Source: Arthrobacter sp. ISL-65
GTDB lineage: Bacteria > Actinomycetota > Actinomycetes > Actinomycetales > Micrococcaceae
Direction of reading: 5' to 3'
Assembly (NCBI RefSeq): GCF_018613795.1
Contig: NZ_JAGGPN010000009.1
Span: forward strand, 1 to 64,000
Length of the DNA stretch: 64,000 bases
A model generated the notes under the pieces. The model ran no database searches and was not told the origin of the DNA. It worked only from the letters and a program-made list of their open reading frames with translations. Positions 48,066 through 57,888 of the stretch are shown here, piece by piece. The number at the start of each line of letters is the position of its first letter. The stretch's first letter is position 1. The translations under genes and the position numbers were made by a program.

Positions 48066-48704
48066 ATGACTAATTTTGCTCGGGACGAATTCGACAGGGT
48101 GCCTGAGGTCTCCTCCCGGCAGGGCGTACACCGCGCGGTCTCCGCGCCGTCGCGCCCGAAGTTGTGGCCGATCCTTTCCGTGGGAATCGCGGCGCTCGCC
48201 GTCGGCCTGGTTGCTTTCCTCCTGCTGCCGCAGCTGGGGCTCCAGCCCGGCATCACGCCGCCGCCCGCCGCAGCGGCCGACACTTCAACGGCGTCGGCCA
48301 GCCCCACGGCGACGCCCTCTGCAAGTGCGGCGCCCAGCGCCACCCCCTCGGCCTCGGCGTCCGCCTCCGAACCGGCTTCGCCCTCCGCGCTGGAGCCCGC
48401 CACCTCGGAAACCATTGCCCCTGCAGCGGTGGACAAGTCGCAGCCGGTCGCCATTTTCAACGGAACGCTGACCTCCGGACTGGCCGGACGGGTAGGTGCC
48501 ACGGTTAAGTCCGATGGCTGGGTGCTCGGTGAGGTGGCCAACTGGCAGGGCGCCCCCCAGCAGCAGTCGGTGATCTTCTACTCGGACGCTGCCCACCGTG
48601 CCAACGCCGAGGCGCTCAGCGAGTTGCTGAACATCCCCACGCTGGTGGAGAGTGCGGACTTCCCCACGCCCGTTGCCGTGGTGCTGGGCCCCGGCTACCA
48701 GTAG
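48066..48704 (+). CDS. LytR C-terminal domain protein, membrane-anchored
   Basis: A 212-residue protein with a cytosolic N-terminus, one membrane helix (about 33-55), an Ala/Ser/Pro/Thr-rich linker (about 62-120) typical of wall-spanning proteins, and a LytR_C domain (about 124-212, AIFNGTLTSGLAGRVG to ADFPTPVAVVLGPGYQ). The domain is found at the C-terminus of LytR-CpsA-Psr ligases and likely binds wall polymers; here it stands alone with DUF3263. Confidence 0.9.
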   Translation: MTNFARDEFDRVPEVSSRQGVHRAVSAPSRPKLWPILSVGIAALAVGLVAFLLLPQLGLQPGITPPPAAAADTSTASASPTATPSASAAPSATPSASASASEPASPSALEPATSETIAPAAVDKSQPVAIFNGTLTSGLAGRVGATVKSDGWVLGEVANWQGAPQQQSVIFYSDAAHRANAEALSELLNIPTLVESADFPTPVAVVLGPGYQ

Positions 48705-48862
48705 CCATCCCGGTTACGCCTGAATAACTATTGCCTCCGCTCCGGGCCGCTGGCCTGCGCCTCCACGGGCCTGACTCGATAGAGTGATGGCAGGCTTCAA
48801 GGCGTAATTCACGGCACACATCGACGTGGGCCTTACGGAAGCAACCTGAAAGTGTGGGGATC

Positions 48863-49066
48863 ATGGCATTGGGCACCGTGAAGTGGTTCAACGCGGAAAA
48901 GGGCTACGGCTTCATCACCGTTGACGATTCAGGCGACGACGTTTTCGTGCACTGGTCGGCCATCCAGACAGACGGGTTCCGGGCGCTGGATGAGGGCCAG
49001 CGCGTGGAACTGGAAGTGGGCGAAGGCGAAAAAGGTCCGCAGGCAGAACAGGTCCGGCCCGTCTAG
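48863..49066 (+). CDS. Cold-shock protein, CspA family
   Basis: A 67-residue single-stranded nucleic-acid binding OB-fold. RNP motifs [10 protein letters not shown] and DVFVHWSAI are intact; [16 protein letters not shown] is the standard start. ATG at 48863 is preferred to GTG at 48854. The 158-bp gap upstream may hold a cold-responsive leader. Its TAG stop overlaps the GTG of the following lipoprotein gene by one base, so the two are coupled. Confidence 0.93.
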   Translation: MALGTVKWFNAEKGYGFITVDDSGDDVFVHWSAIQTDGFRALDEGQRVELEVGEGEKGPQAEQVRPV

Positions 49067-50340
49067 TGGCACGCCGCTTAGGTCTCAGGGTTTCTGCCGC
49101 CTGGGGCGCCGCCGTCGTGCTGACGCTGGGTGCCTGCTCCGGGTCCGGGGACAACGCCCGGACGGCTACGGTTGAAGCCAGCGGCGACGGGACCCTGCCG
49201 ATCGGGCTGATCCTCGACAACACCGGACCGCAGTCCTTCTTGAACGCCGCCCAACTGGCCGCCGCCAAGCTCGCCGTCCAGGAGATCAACGCGGCGGGCG
49301 GGCACAAGGGCCGGCCCGTGGAGCTGCTGCCCGTAACCACCGGGGGCGACACCGCTGCGCAGGCCCGGGAACTCGTCGATGCCAGGGCGGACGTCGTGAT
49401 TGGTCCCACCGATTCCAGCAGGGCGCCCGCCGCCATTGACGTGCTGTCCAAAGCCAGGACCACGCTCATCTCTCCCGCCAACACGGCCCCGGAACTCAGC
49501 AGCTACAAGAGCGGTGGCTACTACTTCCGCACGGCGGCGCCTGACATCGCACAGGCTCCCGTCATGGTGAAACTCGCCAAGGATGCCGGAGCAAAAAGCC
49601 TCGCGGTGGTCTATGAGGACGGCACCTACGGCCAGGCTGTGTCTGCAGCAGTGTCCGCCTCCGCCAAGGCCGGCGGGCTGGACCCGGTCACCGTCTCCGG
49701 CTTCAAGGCGGGCGAGGCACAGAAGTCTGCTGCCGCCGCCCGCGACGCGGCGCCGGACGCCGTCGTCGTTCTGGCCCGGGATGGTGCGCAGGGCGCCATC
49801 GCCGAGCTCACCAACGCCGGACTGCCGGGCAACAAACTCATCCTGGGCGACGCCGCCTTCAGGCAGTACGGGTCCGCCCTCGGATCAAAATCGCTGGAGG
49901 GAGCGCGCGCCCTCGTGCCCGGAGTCTTCCCCTCGGCGCACTTCCAGGCTGAACTCGTGGCCATCGATGCGGGCCTCAAGGACACGACGTTCGCGGCCGA
50001 GACGTATGATGCCGTGAATCTCGCGGCCCTGGCCGCCGCTGCGGCGGCGGACGACGCCGGTGCCTCCATCGCCGGCACGCTCATCTCCGTCTCCGGCGGC
50101 ACTTCCGGCAGCCGGGTGTCCGCCTCGCCGTCCGGCCAGCCGGCCGGCTGCTCGACATACAAGGACTGCCTCGCCGCCATGCGGGACGGGAAGTCCATTG
50201 ACTACGACGGCGAGTCTGGGCCCGTCCGCTTCGATGCGAACGGAGACATCACGGCCGCCAAGTACATGGTGTTCACCTACGGAGCTGACAACAAAGCCAA
50301 GCTCACGGGAAGCGAGGCCGCCGGCAGGTCTGCCGGCTGA
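49066..50340 (+). CDS. Solute-binding lipoprotein, Leu/Ile/Val-binding-like (type I)
   Basis: A 424-residue extracytoplasmic lipoprotein. The lipobox LTLGAC ends at Cys24. The mature part is a Periplasmic_binding_6-type fold (IGLILDNTGPQSFLNAAQLAAAKLAVQEINAAGGHKGRPVELLP) that binds amino acids or amides, normally feeding an ABC transporter of the branched-chain type. No permease or ATPase genes are adjacent, and it is followed by the groEL promoter, so it could be a sensor. Unusual: start overlaps the csp stop codon. Confidence 0.88.
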   Translation: MARRLGLRVSAAWGAAVVLTLGACSGSGDNARTATVEASGDGTLPIGLILDNTGPQSFLNAAQLAAAKLAVQEINAAGGHKGRPVELLPVTTGGDTAAQARELVDARADVVIGPTDSSRAPAAIDVLSKARTTLISPANTAPELSSYKSGGYYFRTAAPDIAQAPVMVKLAKDAGAKSLAVVYEDGTYGQAVSAAVSASAKAGGLDPVTVSGFKAGEAQKSAAAARDAAPDAVVVLARDGAQGAIAELTNAGLPGNKLILGDAAFRQYGSALGSKSLEGARALVPGVFPSAHFQAELVAIDAGLKDTTFAAETYDAVNLAALAAAAAADDAGASIAGTLISVSGGTSGSRVSASPSGQPAGCSTYKDCLAAMRDGKSIDYDGESGPVRFDANGDITAAKYMVFTYGADNKAKLTGSEAAGRSAG

Positions 50341-50401
50341 CCGCTGGCTGATCGCTGGCAGCGAATACTCCACCCGTTCGCGGGATTAACAAGTATATCT
50401 G

Positions 50402-50428
50402 CTTGCACTCTCCCCGGGGGAGTGCTAA
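50402..50428. promoter_or_regulatory. CIRCE operator 1 (HrcA)
   Basis: CTTGCACTC, a 9-bp spacer and GAGTGCTAA. The right half is a perfect CIRCE half-site and the left half has two mismatches. It overlaps the candidate groEL promoter, as CIRCE elements do, for repression by HrcA (not in this window). Confidence 0.88.
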
Positions 50429-50431
50429 TTA
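50403..50431 (+). promoter_or_regulatory. groEL promoter
   Basis: -35 TTGCAC (50403-50408) and -10 TAATTA (50426-50431) with a 17-bp spacer, lying within CIRCE 1 so that HrcA would block RNA polymerase. The leader to the groEL ATG would be about 200 nt. Confidence 0.7.
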
Positions 50432-50435
50432 TTGA

Positions 50436-52269
<1,834 letters not shown>

Positions 52270-52297
52270 CCTCCCGCTGCTCCCAGCTGGCTCACGA

Positions 52298-52333
52298 GTG
52301 CGGCCCCCTCCAACGAGGGGGCCGCACTTTTTT
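52298..52333 (+). terminator. Rho-independent terminator of groL
   Basis: GTGCGGCCCCCTC (52298-52310) pairs perfectly with GAGGGGGCCGCAC (52315-52327) around CAAC and is followed by TTTTTT. Confidence 0.95.
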
Positions 52334-52374
52334 GTCTGCGCATTTTTGTCCGTGCAGTCTGGCAGGATGGTTCG

Positions 52375-53415
52375 GTGACGATTACTGCAGCAGCCGACGG
52401 TTCGGCATTGGGAAACCCGGGTCCCGCGGGGTGGGCCTGGTACGTGAACGACGACTGCTGGCGGGCCGGCGGCTGGCCGCACGGCACCAACAACCAGGGT
52501 GAGCTGATGGCCGTCCTGGACCTCTTCCGCTCCACGGCACACCTCCCGGACGAGGACCTGCACATACTTTGCGACAGCCAGTACGTGATCAACTCCGTGA
52601 CGAAGTGGATGCCGGGATGGAAGCGCAAAGGGTGGCGCAAGGCGGATGGCAAACCCGTGCTGAACGTGGACATCCTCAAGGACATCGACCGGGAGCTCGC
52701 CGGGCGGAAGTACAGGTTCGAATGGGTCAAGGGCCACGCGGGGCACGAGCTGAACGAAGCCGCCGACGAGCGCGCCAGGGCCGTGGCAATCGCCTACCAG
52801 CAGGGCGTTGCCGCCCGCTCGGGTCCAGGGTTCCCCGACGCCGAACCGGCAGCGGGCCGGCGGGCCGTCAAGGAGGGCCGGGGCGAGGGCGGTATCCCTT
52901 CGCTGTTTGAATCCGAAACACCGGCCCGCCGCGCAGAGGCCGGCACTCCCGCCCGCGCAGAAGCCGGCACCAGGGTTCGCCCCGAGTCCGAAACCCCGGC
53001 TCTCTTCGGCTCCGAAGAGCCTGATCTCTTCAGCGAACTGGGCGCCGATGTGTTTGCGGAAGCACCGGAAGGCGCCACGCCCGAAGAAACGGTCGAAGCC
53101 CTGGAACGCGAGCTCCTCCGCCCGGATGTCCGCAGCGACATCGGGCGGACGGGCCAGCTCCTGCACCCTGACTTCACGGAAATCGGGACAGCCGGACGCC
53201 TCTGGACCCGCGACGCCATGATGATGTCCCTCGAGGAAAGCCCGGCCGGTCCTGTCGATCTGGACGTGCTCAGCGCCGACCGGATCGGCGCGGACACGGT
53301 CCTGCTGACGTACCGCAGCTACTCCCGCGCCGGCTCAGCCCTGCGGAGTTCCCTGTGGGTCCTCGACGGCGAACAATGGCGCCTGCGGTTCCACCAGGGC
53401 ACGCCTGAAGCCTGA
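52375..53415 (+). CDS. RNase HI fused to a DUF4440/NTF2-like domain
   Basis: A 346-residue fusion. Residues 1-142 are RNase HI, cutting RNA in RNA-DNA hybrids, with the catalytic set Asp8 (AADGS), Glu43, Asp67 (CDSQYV) and Asp131 (ELNEAADERAR) and the basic loop KWMPGWKRKGWRKADGKPV. A disordered linker (about 145-235) of EAGTPAR-like and SEETPALFG-type repeats leads to an NTF2-like DUF4440 domain (about 238-344: ETVEALERELLRPDVR to WRLRFHQGTPEA). The combination is unusual for RNase HI. GTG at 52375; no clear operon partner. Confidence 0.88.
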   Translation: MTITAAADGSALGNPGPAGWAWYVNDDCWRAGGWPHGTNNQGELMAVLDLFRSTAHLPDEDLHILCDSQYVINSVTKWMPGWKRKGWRKADGKPVLNVDILKDIDRELAGRKYRFEWVKGHAGHELNEAADERARAVAIAYQQGVAARSGPGFPDAEPAAGRRAVKEGRGEGGIPSLFESETPARRAEAGTPARAEAGTRVRPESETPALFGSEEPDLFSELGADVFAEAPEGATPEETVEALERELLRPDVRSDIGRTGQLLHPDFTEIGTAGRLWTRDAMMMSLEESPAGPVDLDVLSADRIGADTVLLTYRSYSRAGSALRSSLWVLDGEQWRLRFHQGTPEA

Positions 53416-53454
53416 GCTGCCGCCGAAGCCTGAGCTGCCTCCGAAGCCTGGGCT
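53407..53454 (+). repeat. 18-bp tandem repeat over the RNase HI stop codon
   Basis: Units GAAGCCTGAGCTGCCGCC (53407-53424) and GAAGCCTGAGCTGCCTCC (53425-53442) differ at one base; a third partial unit follows (53443-53454). The first unit contains the TGA stop codon of the upstream gene, so a copy-number change could alter its end. Confidence 0.8.
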
Positions 53455-53480
53455 CGGCTGCCGGTGACCGGGCGCCGGCG

Positions 53481-53768
53481 TCAGCTGAAGCGATGCGCGT
53501 TGCCCTGTTCCGCCTGCGCATAGGTGTCGGCAGCCGACGACAAGGCCAGGTTGATGGAGGCGAGGGAGGCCTCGACCTTGCCCTGCGTCAGCGTCCACTC
53601 GGCAACGAGCGCCTGGAAGTTGGTGGCAGCCGCACCGCGCCACGTGGCCTGCAGTTCATCCAGCCCATGCTTCATGGCCTGGACGTCGGCGCTGATCCGG
53701 TCAACGGTCGCCTTGACGTTGGCTGATTTCACCTGCAGTAGCTCGGTATCGACGGAAATGATGCTCAT
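53481..53768 (-). CDS. WXG100 (ESAT-6-like) protein
   Basis: A 95-residue helical-hairpin protein with the central WxG motif TWRGAAATNF near residue 43 and a heptad-rich C-terminal helix. Family members form dimers exported by ESX/type VII secretion. No secretion ATPase (EccC/FtsK-like), partner WXG100 or effector is nearby, so it is an orphan. Start ATG at 53768 is preferred over the long in-frame extension. It lies 127 bp downstream of the sensor kinase, same strand. Confidence 0.88.
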   Translation of the reverse strand: MSIISVDTELLQVKSANVKATVDRISADVQAMKHGLDELQATWRGAAATNFQALVAEWTLTQGKVEASLASINLALSSAADTYAQAEQGNAHRFS

Positions 53769-53895
53769 GACGGGCCTCTCGACAACTTGAGGGACTGCCC
53801 CGGCGGGACAGTCGCAATGGCTGGCGGACCGGCCATTCCGGTCCGCTACGTCGAGCCTATTAACCCGCCGGCAGGCGGTGCCACAGCGGGTTCCG

Positions 53896-55455
53896 CTATG
53901 TGGATAACCGGTTCCCGTCGGCAGCCCGGTCCCCGCTGGCATTGCTATCTCCCGCAACGCTGTCCGAGAACGTCCCGATGCTGTCCGCTTCGATGCTGTC
54001 CGCGTCTGGGGAGTCCTCCCGGAAGGGAAGGCTGACCACGAGTGTTGCGCCGCCGCCGTCCGTACCTTCCACCCGGACGGAGCCACCGTGCGAGCCGACA
54101 ATGGCGGCCACGATGGCAAGGCCCAGCCCGCTGCCGCCCGTCTCCCGGGTGCGTGACGTGTCGGCCCGGTAGAAGCGCTCAAAGACCTTGGGCGCCTCCG
54201 TGTCGGAGATTCCGGGGCCGTGGTCCCGGACCTCCAGGACAGACTGGGCGGAACCGTTGTCGGCCCGCCGGACGCCGACGGCGAGTTCGATGGGTGTTCC
54301 TCCGGGCGTGTAGCGCAGCGCATTGCCCACCAGGTTGCCGATAACCTGGCGCAGCTTCGCCTCGTCGCCGAGCACCGGCGCCGGTTCGGCGCTGCCGTTG
54401 TGCAGGCCGGTCAGGGTGATGGTGCGCCTCCGTTCGCTGGCCTGGGTGTCCACCACGGCGTCGTGGGCGAGGAGCTGCAGGTCGATGGGCTTGCGCTGCA
54501 GCGGCCGCTGCTCGTCGAGCCGTGCCAGCAGCAGCAGGTCCTCCACCATGGAGCCCATCCGTTTGGCCTCACTCTCGATCCGGCCCATGGCGCTGGCCAC
54601 ATCCTCCGGGGACTGCAGCGCGCCGTGCCGGTAGAGCTCTGAGTAACCCCGGATCGTCACCAGCGGGGTGCGCAGCTCGTGGGAGGCATCCGCGGCAAAC
54701 CGGCGCATCCGGTCTTCGGAGGCCATCCGGGCTGCGAAGGCCGCCTCGATGTGCGCGAGCATGGCGTTCAGCGATCTGCCCAGGCGGCCCACTTCCGTGG
54801 ACGGGTTCTCCACATCGACGCGGCGCGACAGGTCGCCGGCCGCAATGGCGGCGGCGGTCTTCTCCACCCTGGCAAGCGGGCGGAAGGACCTGGTCACAGT
54901 CCAGTTGGCGATGAAGAAGGCAAGGATGAGCGTCAGCAGCCCAACACCCACCACCACCAGGGTGGCGTGGCGCAGTACCTCATCCACCGGGGACAGCGGC
55001 AGCCCGATGACCACCACTGCGCGCTGCTGTTCGCTGCCAACAACAACGGGAACAGCCACCACGCGCCAGTTCTTACCGTCGGTGCCCCGAACCTGATAGG
55101 GCCGGACATCACTCTCACGGGCCTCGTTGACGGAGACGGACGCGATGTCGGGGCGGTCATCCTTGTCGTCGATGGGCGTTGGTCCGGCTCCCGGATAGTA
55201 GAGGGTCACCGTGTAATCCGAAGGCACTACCGGGTTGGCAATGGGGGAGATGGAGCGCTGCCTCCCGGCGGCGTCGACGGCGGCCCGCAGTTTGTCGTCC
55301 ACCTGGCCCTCAAGGTAGCCGCGCAGCAGCGTCAGCGCGCCCGTCCCGGTCACGGCCAGGGCCACCAGCAAGAGGGCCATCATGATGGCCACGAGCTGGG
55401 ACCGGAGGTTGGCGGACTTCCAGCGCTCCAGCGCGGCCTTCCATCGCTCGAGCAA
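53896..55455 (-). CDS. Two-component sensor histidine kinase
   Basis: A 519-residue kinase. TM1 at about 20-42, an extracytoplasmic sensor loop (about 45-160), TM2 at about 163-185, HAMP (about 187-240), HisKA with phospho-acceptor His259 in ASHELRTPL, and HATPase_c with GNLVGNALRYTPGG, DHGPGISDTEAPKVFERFYR and GGSGLGLAIV. It starts 2 bp after the response regulator stop codon, one operon. The stimulus is unknown. Confidence 0.95.
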   Translation of the reverse strand: MLERWKAALERWKSANLRSQLVAIMMALLLVALAVTGTGALTLLRGYLEGQVDDKLRAAVDAAGRQRSISPIANPVVPSDYTVTLYYPGAGPTPIDDKDDRPDIASVSVNEARESDVRPYQVRGTDGKNWRVVAVPVVVGSEQQRAVVVIGLPLSPVDEVLRHATLVVVGVGLLTLILAFFIANWTVTRSFRPLARVEKTAAAIAAGDLSRRVDVENPSTEVGRLGRSLNAMLAHIEAAFAARMASEDRMRRFAADASHELRTPLVTIRGYSELYRHGALQSPEDVASAMGRIESEAKRMGSMVEDLLLLARLDEQRPLQRKPIDLQLLAHDAVVDTQASERRRTITLTGLHNGSAEPAPVLGDEAKLRQVIGNLVGNALRYTPGGTPIELAVGVRRADNGSAQSVLEVRDHGPGISDTEAPKVFERFYRADTSRTRETGGSGLGLAIVAAIVGSHGGSVRVEGTDGGGATLVVSLPFREDSPDADSIEADSIGTFSDSVAGDSNASGDRAADGNRLST

Positions 55456-55457
55456 GG

Positions 55458-56171
55458 TCAGCGCTTTTCTGCTGTCCGCAGCACGTAGCCGACGCCGCGC
55501 TTGGTCTGGATGAGGGCCGGAGCGTCGGGATCGATGTCCACCTTGCGCCGCAGGTAGGAGATGTAGGACTCGACGATGGAGGCGTCACCGTTGAAGTCGT
55601 ATTCCCAGACGTGGTCCAGGATCTGTGCCTTGGACAAGACCCGGTTCGGATTGAGCATCAGGTACCGCAGCAGCTTGAACTCGGTGGGGGACAGCTCGAT
55701 CACCTTGCCGCCGCGGCGCACCTCGTGGGCGTCGTCGTCGAGCTCCAGGTCGTCCACCCGGATGACGGCCTCGTCATCCTCCAGCAGCGGCTGCGTCCTG
55801 CGGAGCACGGCACGGATGCGGGCCACCACCTCATCAAGGCTGAAGGGCTTGGTGACGTAGTCGTCCCCGCCTACCGTCAGCCCGGTGACCTTGTCCTCGG
55901 TGTCGTCCTTTGCAGTCAGGAAGAGGACAGGGAAATGCTTGCCTGCCGCACGCAGCCGGCGGGTGACGGTGAAGCCGTCCATGTCCGGAAGCATGACGTC
56001 CAGCACCGCGAGGTCGGGTGCGTGCGCCTCAACGGCAGCCAGCGCCTCCCGCCCGTTCCCCGCGGACACCACTTCAAAGCCGGCAAAGCGCAATGACGTG
56101 GAGAGCAGCTCGCGGATGTTCGGTTCGTCATCAACCACGAGGAGCTTCGCTTCGGCGCTGTTCTTTTTCAT
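55458..56171 (-). CDS. OmpR/PhoB-family response regulator
   Basis: A 237-residue DNA-binding regulator. Receiver domain 10-122 with Asp14-Asp15, phospho-acceptor Asp58 (AVLDVMLPD), and Lys108 in YVTKPFS; winged-helix C-terminal domain about 140-235 (ELSPTEFKLLRYLMLNPNRV, SYISYLRRKVD). Cognate kinase follows at once. A perfect 7-bp inverted repeat lies 12 bp before its ATG. Closest in layout to TrcR/TcrX-type regulators of actinobacteria. Confidence 0.95.
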   Translation of the reverse strand: MKKNSAEAKLLVVDDEPNIRELLSTSLRFAGFEVVSAGNGREALAAVEAHAPDLAVLDVMLPDMDGFTVTRRLRAAGKHFPVLFLTAKDDTEDKVTGLTVGGDDYVTKPFSLDEVVARIRAVLRRTQPLLEDDEAVIRVDDLELDDDAHEVRRGGKVIELSPTEFKLLRYLMLNPNRVLSKAQILDHVWEYDFNGDASIVESYISYLRRKVDIDPDAPALIQTKRGVGYVLRTAEKR

Positions 56172-56183
56172 ACTCCCATGATG

Positions 56184-56200
56184 CTCCCAGAATCTGGGAG
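56184..56200. promoter_or_regulatory. Inverted repeat before the response regulator
   Basis: CTCCCAG and CTGGGAG flank AAT. It covers the leader just ahead of the response regulator start, so it could be an autoregulatory site or a hairpin affecting ribosome access. Confidence 0.4.
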
Positions 56201-56231
56201 TTTTCTGGATGAATGTTGTGTGTTGCTTGGG

Positions 56232-57875
56232 TCAGCAGGATTCGACGTCCTTGGCGTCCATGATGCGGTAGGCGTAGCCCTGCTCGGCCAGGAAACGCTG
56301 GCGCTTGGCAGCGAAATCCTGGTCCAGGGTGTCGCGGGCAACGAGGGAGTAGAACCGTGCCGCGCGCCCGTCCTGCTTGGGCCGCAGCAGACGCCCGAGC
56401 CGCTGGGCCTCCTCCTGGCGCGAACCGAAGGAGCCGGAGACCTGGATGGCCACCGAGGCCTCGGGCAGGTCGATGGAAAAATTGGCCACCTTGGACACCA
56501 CAAGGGTCTGGACTTCCCCGGCGCGGAAGGCGTCAAAGAGCTTCTGGCGGGCCTTGACCGAGGTTTCGCCCTTGATGACCGGGGCATCCAGCCGCTCGCC
56601 GAGCTCGTCGAGCTGGTCGATGTACTGCCCGATCACCAGGACCTGCTCGCCGCGGTGGTGCGCCACCAGCTGTTCGGCCACGAGGGTCTTCGTCTCGGAT
56701 GTGGCGCACAGCCGGTACTTGTCCGCATCCTCGGCCATGGCATACGCCACGCGCTCATCCTTGGGAAGATCCACGCGTACCTCCACGCAGTCCGCAGGGG
56801 CGATGTAGCCCTGGGCCTCGATGTCCTTCCATGGCGCGTCGTAGCGCTTGGGGCCGATGAGGCTGAAAACCTCCCCCTCCCGGCCGTCTTCACGCACCAG
56901 CGTCGCCGTCAGGCCGAGCCGTCGCCGCGCCTGCAGGTCCGCCGTCATCCGGAAGATCGGCGCGGGCAGCAGGTGGACCTCGTCATAGATGATCAGGCCC
57001 CAGTCGTGGCCGTCTACGAGCTCAAGGTGCGGGTACAGGCCGCCGCGCTTGGTGGTGAGGACCTGGTACGTTGCGATGGTCACCGGGCGGACTTCCTTGA
57101 CGGCTCCCGAATACTCGCCGATCTCGTCCTCGGTCAGCGAGGTCCGCCTGAGCAGTTCGTCCTTCCACTGCCGCGCCGAGACCGTGTTGGTGACGAGGAT
57201 CAGCGTTGTGGTGGAGCTCGTGGCCATCGCCGCGGCGCCCACAAGCGTCTTTCCGGCGCCGCAGGGAAGCACGACGACGCCGCTGCCGCCGGCCCAGAAG
57301 TTCTCGGTGGCCAGCCGCTGGTACGGCCGCAGCTTCCAGTCCGACTCGTCGAGCATGATGGGGTGCGGCGTCCCGTCGACATAGCCCGCGAGGTCCTCCG
57401 CGGGCCAGCCGATCTTCAGCAGCAGCTGCTTCAGCTGGCCGCGCTGGGAGGAATGGACCACCACTGTCTCGGCGTCGATGCGCGGGCCCAGCAGCGGCTG
57501 GATCTTCTTGGCCCTGCTGACCTCCTCGAGCACCGGGTAGTCGCTGGTGCGCATGACCAGCCCGTGCTGGGGGTCCTTCTCCAGCCGCAACCGGCCGTAC
57601 CGGGACATGGTTTCTTCGATGTCGATCAGCAGCGAGTGCGGCACGGGGAACCGGGAATAGGTGAGCAGCGTATCCAGCACCTTTTCGGCGTCGAGCCCTG
57701 CGGCCCGGGCGTTCCAAAGCCCCAGCGGCGTGAGCCGGTAGCTGTGCATGTGCTCGGGTGCGCGCTCCAGTTCGGCGAAGGCCGCGATGGCGTGCCGGGC
57801 CGCCGTCGCCTGCTCGTGGTCCACTTCGAGGAGGATGGTTTTGTCGCTCTGGACAATCAGGGGGCCGTCATTCAC
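56232..57875 (-). CDS. DNA repair helicase XPB (RAD25-like)
   Basis: A 547-residue superfamily 2 DNA helicase related to archaeal and eukaryotic XPB, unwinding DNA with ATP. N-terminal DNA-damage-recognition-like domain (about 1-170), Walker A PCGAGKT at 204-210, DEVH box at 298-301, and the second RecA-like domain ending with GRLLRPKQDGRAARFYSLVARDT. GTG at 57875 fits the family length (about 550). Bacterial XPB occurs mainly in actinobacteria; its role in repair or transcription-coupled repair is not settled. It starts 13 bp after the gene upstream. Confidence 0.93.
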   Translation of the reverse strand: MNDGPLIVQSDKTILLEVDHEQATAARHAIAAFAELERAPEHMHSYRLTPLGLWNARAAGLDAEKVLDTLLTYSRFPVPHSLLIDIEETMSRYGRLRLEKDPQHGLVMRTSDYPVLEEVSRAKKIQPLLGPRIDAETVVVHSSQRGQLKQLLLKIGWPAEDLAGYVDGTPHPIMLDESDWKLRPYQRLATENFWAGGSGVVVLPCGAGKTLVGAAAMATSSTTTLILVTNTVSARQWKDELLRRTSLTEDEIGEYSGAVKEVRPVTIATYQVLTTKRGGLYPHLELVDGHDWGLIIYDEVHLLPAPIFRMTADLQARRRLGLTATLVREDGREGEVFSLIGPKRYDAPWKDIEAQGYIAPADCVEVRVDLPKDERVAYAMAEDADKYRLCATSETKTLVAEQLVAHHRGEQVLVIGQYIDQLDELGERLDAPVIKGETSVKARQKLFDAFRAGEVQTLVVSKVANFSIDLPEASVAIQVSGSFGSRQEEAQRLGRLLRPKQDGRAARFYSLVARDTLDQDFAAKRQRFLAEQGYAYRIMDAKDVESC

Positions 57876-57888
57876 GCAGGTAGAACCT

